Origin: Mucilaginibacter conchicola
GTDB lineage: Bacteria; Bacteroidota; Bacteroidia; Sphingobacteriales; Sphingobacteriaceae
Length of the DNA stretch: 64,000 nucleotides
NCBI RefSeq assembly: GCF_003432115.1
Contig: NZ_QWDC01000003.1
Span: forward strand, 558,001-622,000
Direction of reading: 5' to 3'
Below the pieces are notes generated by a model. It saw only the letters and a program-made list of their open reading frames with translations. It ran no database searches and had not been told where the DNA came from. The position numbers and the translations under genes are program-made. Of the stretch, positions 34,401 through 42,866 are shown piece after piece (within the stretch, counting starts at the first letter, position 1; each line of letters starts with the position of its first letter).

Positions 34401-34471
34401 TTTCCGGTGATGTTTTGTCCCAGACAAAATGCAGGGGCAAGCATCAGCAGATATATGAATATATACTTCAT
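31403..34471 (-). CDS. SusC/RagA-family TonB-dependent outer-membrane transporter
   Basis: A 1022-residue protein: signal peptide (ends CLGQ), carboxypeptidase-like regulatory domain (ITGKVISQNNEPLPGITVSL), TonB-box/plug with GSVTKVSADDIGKQ and IESIEVLRDADATAIYGSRG, then a 22-strand-type barrel. Full length. Partner of the SusD downstream and behind the TlpA-like gene in one operon. It has no anti-sigma STN domain, so regulation is not through an obvious ECF system. Confidence 0.93.
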   Translation of the reverse strand: MKYIFIYLLMLAPAFCLGQNITGKVISQNNEPLPGITVSLVGTRLQTATDDKGKFSIALVSGSSQLRFTAADMEAVDLNVTDRKDILVIMKKRTSKLDEIQIVAYGTNTQRYNLGSVTKVSADDIGKQAVSNPLEALQGRVPGLTISSTSGLPGSAFNVQVRGQNTLKASSALISPRDNPLFIIDGVPFAAQNSNINQYNSVSAPGDGGIYNNSYGGMSPFNSLNPQDIESIEVLRDADATAIYGSRGGNGVILITTKKGKAGKTDFNLNLRSGVSFTGKSMPMMNTQQYLAMRREAFANDGLEPNAELYDPGYAPDLTVFDSTRYTDWKKFMLGNTAHNTNASASVSGGNTNTQFRIGGGFNRDTYIFPGDFADNRANFSSNIHHSSTDKRFNIDLTANYSYDKNNSSGSPNVLSAFTLEPNSPELLDNKGNPVFDYKGVILDGSYAGGNPFSYLKRSYSITSTNLSANLLTSYEIVKGLTFRTSLGYNTFSANEYSNTPKVTLSPNLNPVSSARFGVNNLSSWIIEPQLEYRKTSGKHALDILAGTTFQRNSSNRTDVTGSGYINDALLGSISGAATTTASDAFSEYKYNAVFGRVSYRYDSKYLLNINGRRDGSSRFGPDKQFGNFGSVGAGWIFTEESLIKNKIPFLSYGKLRASYGITGSDAIDNYQYLSRWSPARYPYGGNSGYIPVNLYNPQLSWASTKKLEIGLETGFLQDRLLLSAAWFRNRTGNQLVTTQLPDQTGFTSVYENLGAVVQNSGWEILLQASLLRGNGFNWNSTFNLTIPKNKLIAFPDIANSTYSTIYFIGKSVNSVTGFSYAGVNPETGLFQFTGANGQLTSFPEPASLGKLNDYSIIGNTDPKFYGGWLNSFSFKGFQLDVFTEFKKQLGMNYLAQVYSFLPGQEYNLPVSFLERWHTPGQQAEFQRLSSQYNDEYTTASNFLTSSGVYSDASYIRIKTATLSYNLPARVVSRLGLRGLRVYATAQNLFTITNYKGTDPETQNFYGVPPLKSISFGFNLNL

Positions 34472-34511
34472 TGGGGCGTTAGTTTTAAGATGTGATTGTT
34501 TAGTAGTGCGT

Positions 34512-35783
34512 TCAGAATTGTGTAAAAACGAGATATTTCATCCGCCGCTTTTCTTTAATCAAAAGAATACCCTGCTTTTTAAGACTTGCTGTCAGCTTAT
34601 CTATATTTTTTACATCGGGCGGGAAGTCGAGTGATAAAACCTGACTATAGCCGGAATCGTCAAACACCGGGATATTTAATAGATTATCCAGTTCGTTCCT
34701 GAGGCCATCCATGTCGTATCCCCGGAAATATTTGGGAATATTTAAATGTTCGTTCAGGTTAGATTCCATTTTAATTTTAGCTGCAGTTTTTTTGGGACGC
34801 ACATCCGGATTGATCTTCAGTACGAAACAGGTTGTGTCCTTGTATAAAGTGTCGGCCTTTACCCGGAAGTACCTGTTGAGGTCATTTTCCATGATTTTTA
34901 ATGCTTCAGACTTAGATACAGCTGGAAAACTGCTTTGATAGGAATAAAAATGAAGATCCTTATTTGCCGTATCGATATCATTTGAAGGAAAATATTCCGG
35001 ATGGGGGATGTTATACTGGGTCCTGCTATCCGGTATGTCACCATATCCCGGATTCGCTGTTTGATAAAGCAGTTTCAGTACCATGTTGACCACAGTTATC
35101 TTATTAATTAAGCCGCGATCGTCGGTTTGAAATTTTTCATAAGCAATTACCGGCAGGCTGCCAGTAAAGTAAGTGTTGTAATGATCAGATAAATCAGAGC
35201 CACCGTTCACTTCCGAATACATGGGGCGATCAGGATCATAAGGTCTGTCGTTCTTTAATCGAAGTGAGTTGTAAGATCCATTCAGCGCTTGTTTAATATT
35301 TTCAAGTGTGATGTGTTCACCGTCTGTCACAGCTAAGACTTTGTTGTTTTTTAGGACTACGTAATGGGGGATAACCCTGTGCGGAAACATCTTAACCAAA
35401 GTCGTGTCAAGGTAGACGCAGGGCAACTGGTATTGGGATTTTCTTCGATCAAAGAAGATTTTCAGGTTTTCTTCATTGTCTCTGTTATGTTTTGCGCTGA
35501 CAAGCAGGATCTGCACCTGATCAGGGAATTTGTTTTGGATCGCAAAATTCTCAGGAAAATGAGCAATGCAGGAACTGCACCAGGTGGCCCAGAAATCCAG
35601 TATCAACAGCTTGTCGTTAAAATCTGAGATCTTTGCACTGTTACTGGAATAGCCCATGATTTTTGGGAGCATAACGTCAGGAATAGTATCACCTACTTTG
35701 TAGGCTTTTATTTTATCTTGAGCCAGGCCATTCACTGCCAAAAAAAGGCAAAGCGCGGCCATTAAGCGTAATTTAAGCTTCAT
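34512..35783 (-). CDS. TlpA-like thioredoxin-fold protein with long C-terminal extension
   Basis: A 423-residue periplasmic protein: signal peptide (ends GLAQ), TlpA domain at about 27-165 with active-site WCSSC in LDFWATWCSSCIAHFPENF, and the cis-Pro region RVIPHYVVL. The remaining ~250 residues are not recognised. First gene of the TlpA-SusC-SusD operon (40-base gap). Likely reduces or isomerises disulfides of secreted partners such as the DUF6520 protein. Confidence 0.82.
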   Translation of the reverse strand: MKLKLRLMAALCLFLAVNGLAQDKIKAYKVGDTIPDVMLPKIMGYSSNSAKISDFNDKLLILDFWATWCSSCIAHFPENFAIQNKFPDQVQILLVSAKHNRDNEENLKIFFDRRKSQYQLPCVYLDTTLVKMFPHRVIPHYVVLKNNKVLAVTDGEHITLENIKQALNGSYNSLRLKNDRPYDPDRPMYSEVNGGSDLSDHYNTYFTGSLPVIAYEKFQTDDRGLINKITVVNMVLKLLYQTANPGYGDIPDSRTQYNIPHPEYFPSNDIDTANKDLHFYSYQSSFPAVSKSEALKIMENDLNRYFRVKADTLYKDTTCFVLKINPDVRPKKTAAKIKMESNLNEHLNIPKYFRGYDMDGLRNELDNLLNIPVFDDSGYSQVLSLDFPPDVKNIDKLTASLKKQGILLIKEKRRMKYLVFTQF

Positions 35784-35892
35784 TTTAAAATAGTTTAGTT
35801 AGTAAATGGATTGGAAATTGCCCGAAAAGGCAGAAAAAGAATCAGGTTATTCGGGCGGGCAGATAAGCAGCAGCCAGGTTTGGACAGGATAG

Positions 35893-36174
35893 CTAATCAT
35901 GGCTTTTTCCTTTCTGCTCCGTTTCTGAAGCCCCGTTCGCCTGGTGTACTATATAAGCCGCGGCCACCAGGTCCATTAACTGATCGAAGAACAGGGCTAC
36001 TTCCTGATCGGACAAGTCCGCTTTAATATTGCATTCTTTGGTTACCCAGCACTGGAAGAATTTCCAGAAGAGAAGATTAGTTGACTCAGGAGTACGGTCG
36101 TCAAAAAATCTGGCCAATACCTCGTTTAAAGATAATGACGCTTTGAAATTGTGATGTTTGATGACCGCTTCCAT
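35893..36174 (-). CDS. Small hypothetical helical protein
   Basis: A 93-residue acidic soluble protein without signal peptide or known motif; segments LNEVLARFFDDRTPESTN and FDQLMDLVAAAYIVHQ are amphipathic. Upstream of the TlpA operon by about 110 bases, same strand. The interleaved inverted repeat begins 22 bases before its start and may lie in its leader. Confidence 0.55.
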   Translation of the reverse strand: MEAVIKHHNFKASLSLNEVLARFFDDRTPESTNLLFWKFFQCWVTKECNIKADLSDQEVALFFDQLMDLVAAAYIVHQANGASETEQKGKSHD

Positions 36175-36195
36175 TCTATTTAGGTTTGACAGTCA

Positions 36196-36341
36196 AGCCC
36201 ATAAAAAGCCATAGGCGTGGACTCAACTTACCGACTTAGGGCACGTGAGAAGCCCACCAACGATAAGCGAGCCCACACCTATGGCATGGGCATATCACTT
36301 ACCGTCTCGTTGGTTTGGAAATTTCTCACGTTTCTAAGCCG
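36196..36341. repeat. Interleaved inverted repeats in order A-B-A'-B'
   Basis: A (36196-36223: GCCCAT, five bases, GCCATAGGCGTGG) pairs with A' (36269-36291: CCCACACCTATGGC, ATGGGC). B (36231-36263: CTTAG, ACGTGAGAA type and ACCAACGA) pairs with B' (36307-36341: TCGTTGG, TTCTCACGT, CTAAG). A direct repeat ACTTACCG follows A (36225-36232) and A' (36297-36304). The two stems cannot be nested, so an RNA would form a pseudoknot. It fills the 303-base gap between divergent genes at 36174 and 36478. Confidence 0.7.
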
Positions 36342-36477
36342 AGACACAAGCGAATGCTTCTAAATATTATTCAGGAAGTATCGCAAAACAAATATAATCT
36401 TTTTTTTGGATTGCGGTTATAAATGACCGCAATTTTTAATATTTATTCTTCCATTTTCAAGCGTTAATATTTTAATA

Positions 36478-36705
36478 TTGAAAAGTAATTACAACAAAAT
36501 TCAAGAAAAATTCGGCGAGAATCTGCGTAAAATTAGAGAGGAAAAAGATTTTTCTCTAAGAGAACTATCGATGAAGTGCGAAATTGATGACAGTAAAATC
36601 TCCAAGATTGAAAACGGTAAATTTAATATTCAACTTTCTACAATCATTGAACTCGCTAAAGGTTTAGGAGTTTCTCCGAAGGAATTGCTTGATTTTGACT
36701 TTTAG
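36478..36705 (+). CDS. XRE-family regulator (TTG start), paralogue 1
   Basis: A 75-residue Cro/C1 helix-turn-helix protein: FGENLRKIREEKDFSLRELS, then DDSKISKIENGKFNIQLSTI, ending KELLDFDF. The TTG start is supported by co-linear alignment with the 76-residue paralogue at 37587. Its upstream region is very AT-rich and follows the interleaved repeat. It converges on the secreted-protein gene, overlapping its stop by 4 bases. Confidence 0.78.
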   Translation: MKSNYNKIQEKFGENLRKIREEKDFSLRELSMKCEIDDSKISKIENGKFNIQLSTIIELAKGLGVSPKELLDFDF

Positions 36706-37250
36706 TTCCTATAAGTTTCTTTTATTTTAAGCGTTTCAAAATCATATGCCTGCTCAGGGTATAAGAGTGAAGCTATATCTAAATATTTATTTCCGTTTAT
36801 TTTATAAGTATTAAAAGCTGCTGCACGTTCTTTCAGTTGCACGTTTTTAAGATTGTACTTAGGTTCTATCAGGAGCTGATAACATAAGTTTTTATTAATC
36901 CATGCTAACAGAACGATTAGTTTAGGTTCTGTCATCTTTAATTCTCTGGCTCTTGTCGCCATTTTTAAAGCGGTTTTCAATTCCGTTACAGCATTTACTT
37001 CAGAAGCCGGTCTGGCCATGACATTATTAAATGCATTCAATAACAACGCGCAGGTAAATAACGTAGTCGTATCTTTCAAATCAGCTGAAATCGATTTTTT
37101 CAAAAAAGTAAGCGTTTTACCGTACCTAGTTTCCAAAGGCAACCTAGTTTGCTCATCCAGTAACAATAGACCGGATTGAACTTTAGACTGAACCTGAGCA
37201 TTACTCAATGTTGGAATTAAGATTAAAAATGATAGAATGAACTTTGCCAT
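36702..37250 (-). CDS. Secreted protein of unknown function
   Basis: A 182-residue protein from ATG 37250 with signal peptide (MAKFILSFLILIPTLSNAQ). The mature part is helical (TPR-like), with KTALKMATRARELKMTEPKL and a KYLDIASLLYPEQAYDFETL end. No family recognised. It sits between two XRE paralogues. The ATG at 37292 would add 14 residues before the signal peptide and is less likely. Confidence 0.6.
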   Translation of the reverse strand: MAKFILSFLILIPTLSNAQVQSKVQSGLLLLDEQTRLPLETRYGKTLTFLKKSISADLKDTTTLFTCALLLNAFNNVMARPASEVNAVTELKTALKMATRARELKMTEPKLIVLLAWINKNLCYQLLIEPKYNLKNVQLKERAAAFNTYKINGNKYLDIASLLYPEQAYDFETLKIKETYRN

Positions 37251-37519
37251 AATTTTTTCTTTTAAAGGTCTCTGAAAAAAGAGTTCAGACAAAGTATATT
37301 TTTATAAGTTAAACTTATAAAGTAATCACATTAAGGGCTTTAATAAGTTGTTTTTTACTGCAATGTAAAGGACAAACCATAGTATCAGAATACCGATACC
37401 CCAATAAAACTGGAGTCTCCTGTGTCGTTTAGTTGCTGCGGATTCCGCCTCTCTTGTTGGTCCCACTAGAGTATTTATAAAAATTTATAAAGGATTTTTC
37501 GTGATACGAAGCTACAGTG

Positions 37520-37539
37520 TGTTGTGTTAAAACACAACA
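37520..37539. promoter_or_regulatory. 20-bp palindrome upstream of second XRE gene
   Basis: TGTTGTGTT-AA-AACACAACA, perfect 9-base arms, 48 bases before the ATG at 37587. Placed as an operator, probably for the XRE protein itself. The rest of 37251-37586 shows no gene. Confidence 0.5.
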
Positions 37540-37586
37540 ATAATTATCCTTAATCTGAGAATTTTCGCAGCTACTCCACCACTGAG

Positions 37587-37817
37587 ATGGCAAACGAAGT
37601 TTCAAAAGAATACTTATTAAAGTTTGGGATTCATTTAAAATCTCTCAGGCAAAGCAAAGGTCTTTCACTGAGGCAGCTTGCGGCTAAATGCAATATTGAG
37701 CATGCAGATATTACACGCTACGAAAAGGGTGAAATAAACATGTCATTCAATTCGATTGTTGAATTATCTGTCGGACTAGAGATGACCCTTAAAGAACTAA
37801 TGGATTTTCAATTGTAA
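37587..37817 (+). CDS. XRE-family regulator, paralogue 2
   Basis: A 76-residue Cro/C1-type protein: FGIHLKSLRQSKGLSLRQLA, EHADITRYEKGEINMSFNSI, ending KELMDFQL. About the same length and order as paralogue 1 (36478). It precedes the defence island and could be a controller of the EcoRII-like/McrBC genes, as C proteins are in restriction systems; the genes are convergent, so this is only a suggestion. The 164-base gap after it holds a weak hairpin (AAAGGC/GCCTTT, 37919-37942). Confidence 0.82.
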   Translation: MANEVSKEYLLKFGIHLKSLRQSKGLSLRQLAAKCNIEHADITRYEKGEINMSFNSIVELSVGLEMTLKELMDFQL

Positions 37818-37981
37818 TAGAATACCACATTAGCCTTGGACGTAATCATTGCAACAAAAAAGGATATTCAGGTGATGAAATTCTAAAAAATCCGTTGATA
37901 TTCTTTGAGGATTTTATGAAAGGCTATCGGTCTACCGCCTTTCCGCCATCATTCTTATAAAGTAAATTTGACTGCTAAAAC

Positions 37982-39100
37982 TTATAATATACTGGCTTCC
38001 TTAAGGCGGACGAGGGATATGAAATCTGCAAGGTTGATCAGGTCACTTTGCTGGGCTGTACTGAATGTTGTAAAATTTTCAGCAGGAATAACCAGTTGTA
38101 AGTTCGCTGCCTGCATTTGTTTCATTTGATTTATACTTATTGAAACATCCATCGTAACCAGATGCTTAGCCGGTATTCTCTCAGCTTCAGCTAAAACCTG
38201 GCGCCAGCGGTCTTTTAGTGTGGTTTTAACACCCAGCATCGTCAGTCCGCTCTCGGGAAACTGCGGATCTTTGTAAGCATTTGCAGACGGAAATAGAAAA
38301 TCAGGTTGGTTTCGGTTTTCAGTCATCGCGTGACGGATATAAGAAACTTTGTTTGCTTTAAAAATTACTTCGAGGTGCTGCTCGAATGAATGTCCTGCCC
38401 TGGATTTTCTTCTGTTAAGTACGCTCAGTGCAAAACGCAAAAAATTATCGGTCCTTTCTGAAGGATTACCAAAACCCGCCTCGAGTTGTCCGGCAATTAC
38501 GTGTTTTTCCATAATACGCATGAGCCCTTTTTCTCTTTTCCACCAGGCCATCAGTGCTTCATCAGGTGCATCTCTTGGTGATACATTTTTTACAGTACCG
38601 CGGCAGAATGCGGAAAAATCTGCCGTGGCCGGGAAACCATGAGGGAATCTGGCAAACATTTCCTCTGCATATGCTACGTCTTCATCAGGCAGCTCCATGT
38701 CAAGTGACTCAAGGATGTAACGTCCCGCATACCCTATATCCTGATGCTGCAGATTCAGATTCCGTACAACCATGAATTTACGTTTGGTCTCCTCAAGTCC
38801 GAAAAGATAAAGCAGCTGTTGTTCGGAAGTTGATCCTTCGGGCGAGATGATAACAACCAGTTCATTTTTGACAGTCTTCAGAAGTACAACGAGATCTCCC
38901 TCACCAGCCAGTGTTTGCACGATTTCGTTGTCAGAGTAATACAGCCTGAATTCGGATCTGTGCGGATGTTTGAGACGGTCGTCATTCCATGTAAAACGTG
39001 AAGGCGCAAAAACTGCCTGTCCTTCTTCATCCGGAAGATAGATCATGTTTCCCGGAAATTCCTGACGTTCTTCTCCAAGGACAGATGCGAACTTTTTCAT
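37982..39100 (-). CDS. EcoRII-like type II restriction endonuclease
   Basis: A 372-residue protein. The C-terminal domain (from ~215) is the EcoRII catalytic fold: Glu240 (HSFEQHLE), Asp267 (QPDFLFPS), Lys292 (VKTTLKDRWRQ) and Arg298, then HLVTMDVSISINQ. The Asp-to-Lys distance of 25 and Lys-to-Arg of 6 are those I recall for EcoRII. The N-terminal ~170 residues would be the DNA-binding effector domain. EcoRII cuts CCWGG. 125 bases downstream of mcrC; a methyltransferase lies 4 kb away. Confidence 0.85.
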   Translation of the reverse strand: MKKFASVLGEERQEFPGNMIYLPDEEGQAVFAPSRFTWNDDRLKHPHRSEFRLYYSDNEIVQTLAGEGDLVVLLKTVKNELVVIISPEGSTSEQQLLYLFGLEETKRKFMVVRNLNLQHQDIGYAGRYILESLDMELPDEDVAYAEEMFARFPHGFPATADFSAFCRGTVKNVSPRDAPDEALMAWWKREKGLMRIMEKHVIAGQLEAGFGNPSERTDNFLRFALSVLNRRKSRAGHSFEQHLEVIFKANKVSYIRHAMTENRNQPDFLFPSANAYKDPQFPESGLTMLGVKTTLKDRWRQVLAEAERIPAKHLVTMDVSISINQMKQMQAANLQLVIPAENFTTFSTAQQSDLINLADFISLVRLKEASIL

Positions 39101-39225
39101 CCATTGAAGGAGTGCTGATTAGAAGTGATCTCGGAAGCACTCAGCCTTTTTGCTGCAACCCCTGAAAAATAATCTGAAAGAGATACTGACATGAGGGAAA
39201 GATACGATAAAATCGAAAATCTGAA

Positions 39226-40572
39226 TCAGCCGGCTGTACTTTCAGCATTTAGCGATGCGGAGATTCCTGCAATCTGCGAAGAGGCATCAGCAGTCAGGTC
39301 AAAAGGAACAGCGAGCAGCCGCAGATGATTTTTTCCCTCTGTTGTTTCGTAATAAAACGGTTCAAGCGGTTTTCTGAAGCGGTCGTTCAGAGGATAAATA
39401 AGCAGGAGGGCCGGTTCTGAACTGTCGCCCGAATATTTGTGGCCATAAGCGTACATCTGATACATGTCCGCCTGACTGATCAGATAATTTCCGGTATGCT
39501 GATGCCCGTCGATGAGTTTCCATTTTGTATCCATTACGAAACAGCGCATCTCCGGATCCGCCGGTTCGGCATAGATGTCCGGACGGAGACCAAAGCGGCC
39601 CTTTCCCCGGTGACTGCTGACCAGAAAGAAACGGCGGTGCTGGGTGCTGATGTTCATATTCTGCAAATGCCTCCGGAAAAGCATGGCTATATACTGCTCA
39701 AAAAGTTGTTCCATCGGAAATAACATAGCGTGGCTTATACGGCTCCCCGCAAAAGGTGTGAAAGCATTTCCTCGGAGAAAGAGAGCAGACCACTCCAGTA
39801 TCCTGCTGTACGATGAAAATAATCTGGAAGTAACAGCAGACGCCCGCAGGTCAGCTTCCGTATCCGGAGAGGGAGGTACGTCAGCTATTGCACTGTCCAG
39901 CTGCCTCAGTGCAGTGCGGTTAGCAGGGGAGATGGTTATACCTGCAAGTTTTATCACTGCGGACCGGATGATGCGGTTGCGCGGAATGTCTGTACTGTAT
40001 TCGCTGGAGGATATATAAAATGAAGCCTTATTAACTGTATTGACCACAATATCCCTGCTTATCATCAGTCTGCCTTTCAGGTAAGGTGAGTTTTTCTCTG
40101 TACGGATATAATCTTTTTTCAATCCGTTTAGAATTACACGCCGGCATTCCGTTATAAAGGCGGAAATGAAAACTTCCAGCAGCGGATAGTTTTTCCGTAC
40201 GTCAAGGGAGGCCTGCTGAATGCTGATGAACGGTGTGTCGCGCAGTGCGGCAATCATCCTGATCAGGATTTCCTTACTTTTCGCAATATCAGTCTCACCG
40301 TCCGGTGACCATATTTTCGGTAATATTTCAATTACAGTACCGTCTCCGGTTTCGACCATCCCGGCATAATTTCTGGCTTGTATTACCTGTCTGCCCTGAC
40401 GCGTAAAAAGCCTGAAAGCTTTTTCAGCTACAGGATCTTTACCCTGAAATTCGAGCAGATAATCCCAGACCGCTTTAAAAGCGGTCTGGGGTATTACCGT
40501 ATCGCCCGTACGGGGTTGGGAACCTCCTGCCGCGATCAGCGTTCCGAATTCTTTTATCTGATAAACTTTCAC
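39226..40572 (-). CDS. mcrC: McrC, nuclease subunit of the McrBC methyl-directed system
   Basis: A 448-residue protein. The N-terminal domain carries the McrC pattern (RNYAGMVETGDGTVIEILPK), and the C-terminal PD-(D/E)XK nuclease is seen as RPDIYAE (Asp332) and VMDTKWK (Asp348, Lys350). McrC is stimulated by the McrB GTPase and cuts DNA holding modified cytosine. Start overlaps mcrB by 4 bases. It contains a long palindrome near its 5' end. Confidence 0.9.
   Translation of the reverse strand: MKVYQIKEFGTLIAAGGSQPRTGDTVIPQTAFKAVWDYLLEFQGKDPVAEKAFRLFTRQGRQVIQARNYAGMVETGDGTVIEILPKIWSPDGETDIAKSKEILIRMIAALRDTPFISIQQASLDVRKNYPLLEVFISAFITECRRVILNGLKKDYIRTEKNSPYLKGRLMISRDIVVNTVNKASFYISSSEYSTDIPRNRIIRSAVIKLAGITISPANRTALRQLDSAIADVPPSPDTEADLRASAVTSRLFSSYSRILEWSALFLRGNAFTPFAGSRISHAMLFPMEQLFEQYIAMLFRRHLQNMNISTQHRRFFLVSSHRGKGRFGLRPDIYAEPADPEMRCFVMDTKWKLIDGHQHTGNYLISQADMYQMYAYGHKYSGDSSEPALLLIYPLNDRFRKPLEPFYYETTEGKNHLRLLAVPFDLTADASSQIAGISASLNAESTAG
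40464..40490. repeat. 27-bp near-perfect palindrome inside mcrC
   Basis: CCCAGACCGCTTT (40464-40476), A, AAAGCGGTCTGGG (40478-40490): 13-base arms around one base. It falls at codons about 28-36 of mcrC. A hairpin this stable early in the message could lower McrC relative to McrB. Confidence 0.7.
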
Positions 40573-42761
40573 GCGCCGTATATTCTGGTGAACAGCACAA
40601 CCGGAATATTAACAGCCGAACTCAGCGCGCTAACAGCCGGATTGCCGGTAAGCCGCGGCGAATCATCTGTTATTTCGTTCAGCCCGCCGCTGAAAAGCTC
40701 TGCAGCATCACCGGCAGCATCCTGAATGTAAAAAGGATGTTCCTGAACAGTCTTGTTATTATCACCCAGTACCAGCTGGATCTTATAATAGTCATTGTAG
40801 AAATACTCCTCCAGCAGAGGAATAATATTATTACGGAAAATATCCAGCAGCTGCAGGTTATCAAGAACTCCGGTGCCATTTGCCGCACTGTGGAAGTAGG
40901 CATGCCCAATGCACAGGTCTTTGCCCAGAAAATAAGTAATTCTGCGGTTAATCGTAGTCAGCAGATCAGAAAGATTTACACCTTCAATAGTGATGTCGCC
41001 GAGTGATTGTGGAGAGGGTGGCATTTCTCTAAAGGTAAACCTTCTGCGCAGCGCGGTATCTAACAGTGTCACGGAACGGTCGGCAGTATTCATCGTACCG
41101 ATAAGTATCAGGTTAGCCGGTATGCCGAACATTCTTTTAGAGTAAGGAAGGCGTACCATCAGTTCGCTGCTGTAACCCAGTCTTTTATCTCTCTCAATGA
41201 GTGTGATCAGTTCACCGAATACAGCCGATATGTTGGCACGGTTGATTTCATCTATACAGAAGACGAAAGTTCGCCCTTCGCTTACAGCCGCTGAAAAAGA
41301 TGCTCGGCGGTTGTCCGGTGTATCAGCAAGACAATCTTCCAGAGACGCATATCCGGCCAGCGCGGAAGCTTTGCGGCAGGCCGTAATAAATACGCCGTCA
41401 GCGTATTCATAAGACAGTGAAGCGGATTTACTCAGGCGCTGTATCAGCAGGTACTCATTACCTTCTTTTATCGCGGTTAGTGAGCCTTCCGAAACATGTT
41501 CTGTAAAGCGTACGAGTGAGCGGAAAGTCCGGCCGTCAGCTTCTGTATCTCCCCACTGGGTAGTAAAATAACTGTTGGGTCTGCCAGGTAATTCCAAATC
41601 CTCTTCGAAAAACCGGGCGATTCCCGATGTTGATAGTTCTGTAGTCGTCTTCGGCTCAGAGAAGATTCCGATCAGCGGTCCGGTTCCGAAAAAAGGGAAT
41701 CTGATTTTCGTGTAATTTTCATCCCCGTGCCTTCCGGCTGATTCTGTCGTGTTCTCCATTACCCGGTTATACCCGAATGTTCTGATAAGATAACGGAAGG
41801 TGCGGTCCGCGAAGCTGTTCAGTATTGCAGAATTATCCACGACTTTTTCCCCTGAATTATCGATTCTAGGTTTGATACCCTCTACGAACTCTTCATAACT
41901 ATAAGATTGATGAAATGTTACGAATTCCTTCTGCGCTTCTGTCCGGCCGTTCAGATATTGCCCGAGAAGGCGCGTCTTTCCGGTTCCCGGAGGACCATAC
42001 CAGATCACGTTTTCAAGACCTGTTTGGGGAATCAGTATATCGTCGTTTATCTCCGCTTTTTCGTCTGCAGGGGCTTTAATAAAGACAGAACCCGGTTCAG
42101 ATACAGCAGAGAGAAGTTCCGGATATTTGAGTAGATCGTAATAAAGATTTCCTATTGCTGAAGAAGAGGCGGCAGGAATGTTAATACCTGTAAGAATCAG
42201 AGATCCGAAAAAGTCATCTTCACTTCTTGCAGTGAGTTTGCCGTCTTCTTTATTAACAAGCTGCTTTGTTTTACTGTATTTTTTGTAAGATAACAGGGGC
42301 AGTACGAGTTGCAGGTCGGAATCTGTGAATCCCGTAAACGCTTTTATTTCACGGTAAAAATCCTGCGAGCTTAAACCGGCCCCGCCGGGGTTTTCTTCCA
42401 GAAATTTTGTGCTGTCGAGAATTCTTTGCATAAAGCCGGGCATCTCTTTGATTCTGGTGTAATAGGGGACATATTCTTTAACCTCCTTTAGGAAATCGAA
42501 GGATTCTGTAAAAATGTAAAAATACTCCAGAGCAATAGATACACGGTTGGAATCAGCCTTCGCGCCGGTCTTAATAATGACAGACCCACTGTTAATCTGA
42601 ACGACTCTCAGCGCTTCGTTCGCAAGAAGCTCGGCTTTAAAATTTTCTGATATTCCAGTTTCCGGCCAGATGTCTATGGATTGTAAACGTTTTTTATTAT
42701 CTGCTGCTAATGCAGGTATATCTTTTAACGGCATTTTCTGATAAAATTTACGGCTGCGCAA
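40569..42761 (-). CDS. mcrB: McrB, AAA+ GTPase subunit of McrBC
   Basis: A 730-residue motor. Walker A GPPGTGKT at 256-263, FHQSYSYEEFVEGIKPR just after, Walker B CIDEINRAN at 502-510, and the McrB signature GTMNTADRS at 555-563. The N-terminal ~240 residues would be the modified-DNA recognition domain; it is not the E. coli type and may read another base or context. First gene of the leftward McrB-McrC-EcoRII-like operon, divergent from vsr. Confidence 0.92.
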   Translation of the reverse strand: MRSRKFYQKMPLKDIPALAADNKKRLQSIDIWPETGISENFKAELLANEALRVVQINSGSVIIKTGAKADSNRVSIALEYFYIFTESFDFLKEVKEYVPYYTRIKEMPGFMQRILDSTKFLEENPGGAGLSSQDFYREIKAFTGFTDSDLQLVLPLLSYKKYSKTKQLVNKEDGKLTARSEDDFFGSLILTGINIPAASSSAIGNLYYDLLKYPELLSAVSEPGSVFIKAPADEKAEINDDILIPQTGLENVIWYGPPGTGKTRLLGQYLNGRTEAQKEFVTFHQSYSYEEFVEGIKPRIDNSGEKVVDNSAILNSFADRTFRYLIRTFGYNRVMENTTESAGRHGDENYTKIRFPFFGTGPLIGIFSEPKTTTELSTSGIARFFEEDLELPGRPNSYFTTQWGDTEADGRTFRSLVRFTEHVSEGSLTAIKEGNEYLLIQRLSKSASLSYEYADGVFITACRKASALAGYASLEDCLADTPDNRRASFSAAVSEGRTFVFCIDEINRANISAVFGELITLIERDKRLGYSSELMVRLPYSKRMFGIPANLILIGTMNTADRSVTLLDTALRRRFTFREMPPSPQSLGDITIEGVNLSDLLTTINRRITYFLGKDLCIGHAYFHSAANGTGVLDNLQLLDIFRNNIIPLLEEYFYNDYYKIQLVLGDNNKTVQEHPFYIQDAAGDAAELFSGGLNEITDDSPRLTGNPAVSALSSAVNIPVVLFTRIYGA

Positions 42762-42866
42762 GATATGAATTTCTGTGGTTTAGCTGGTTATCAGATTGTT
42801 TCAACACACCTCTTATTTTTCCACTTTTTTGCTGCAGCGCCGCAGCATTTCCGCTATCTTTGAAAG

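Noticed and set aside
36702-36705. XRE gene at 36478 and the secreted protein at 36702 as a toxin-antitoxin operon
   Set aside because: They are convergent with overlapping stops and the second has a signal peptide, which does not fit a toxin-antitoxin operon.
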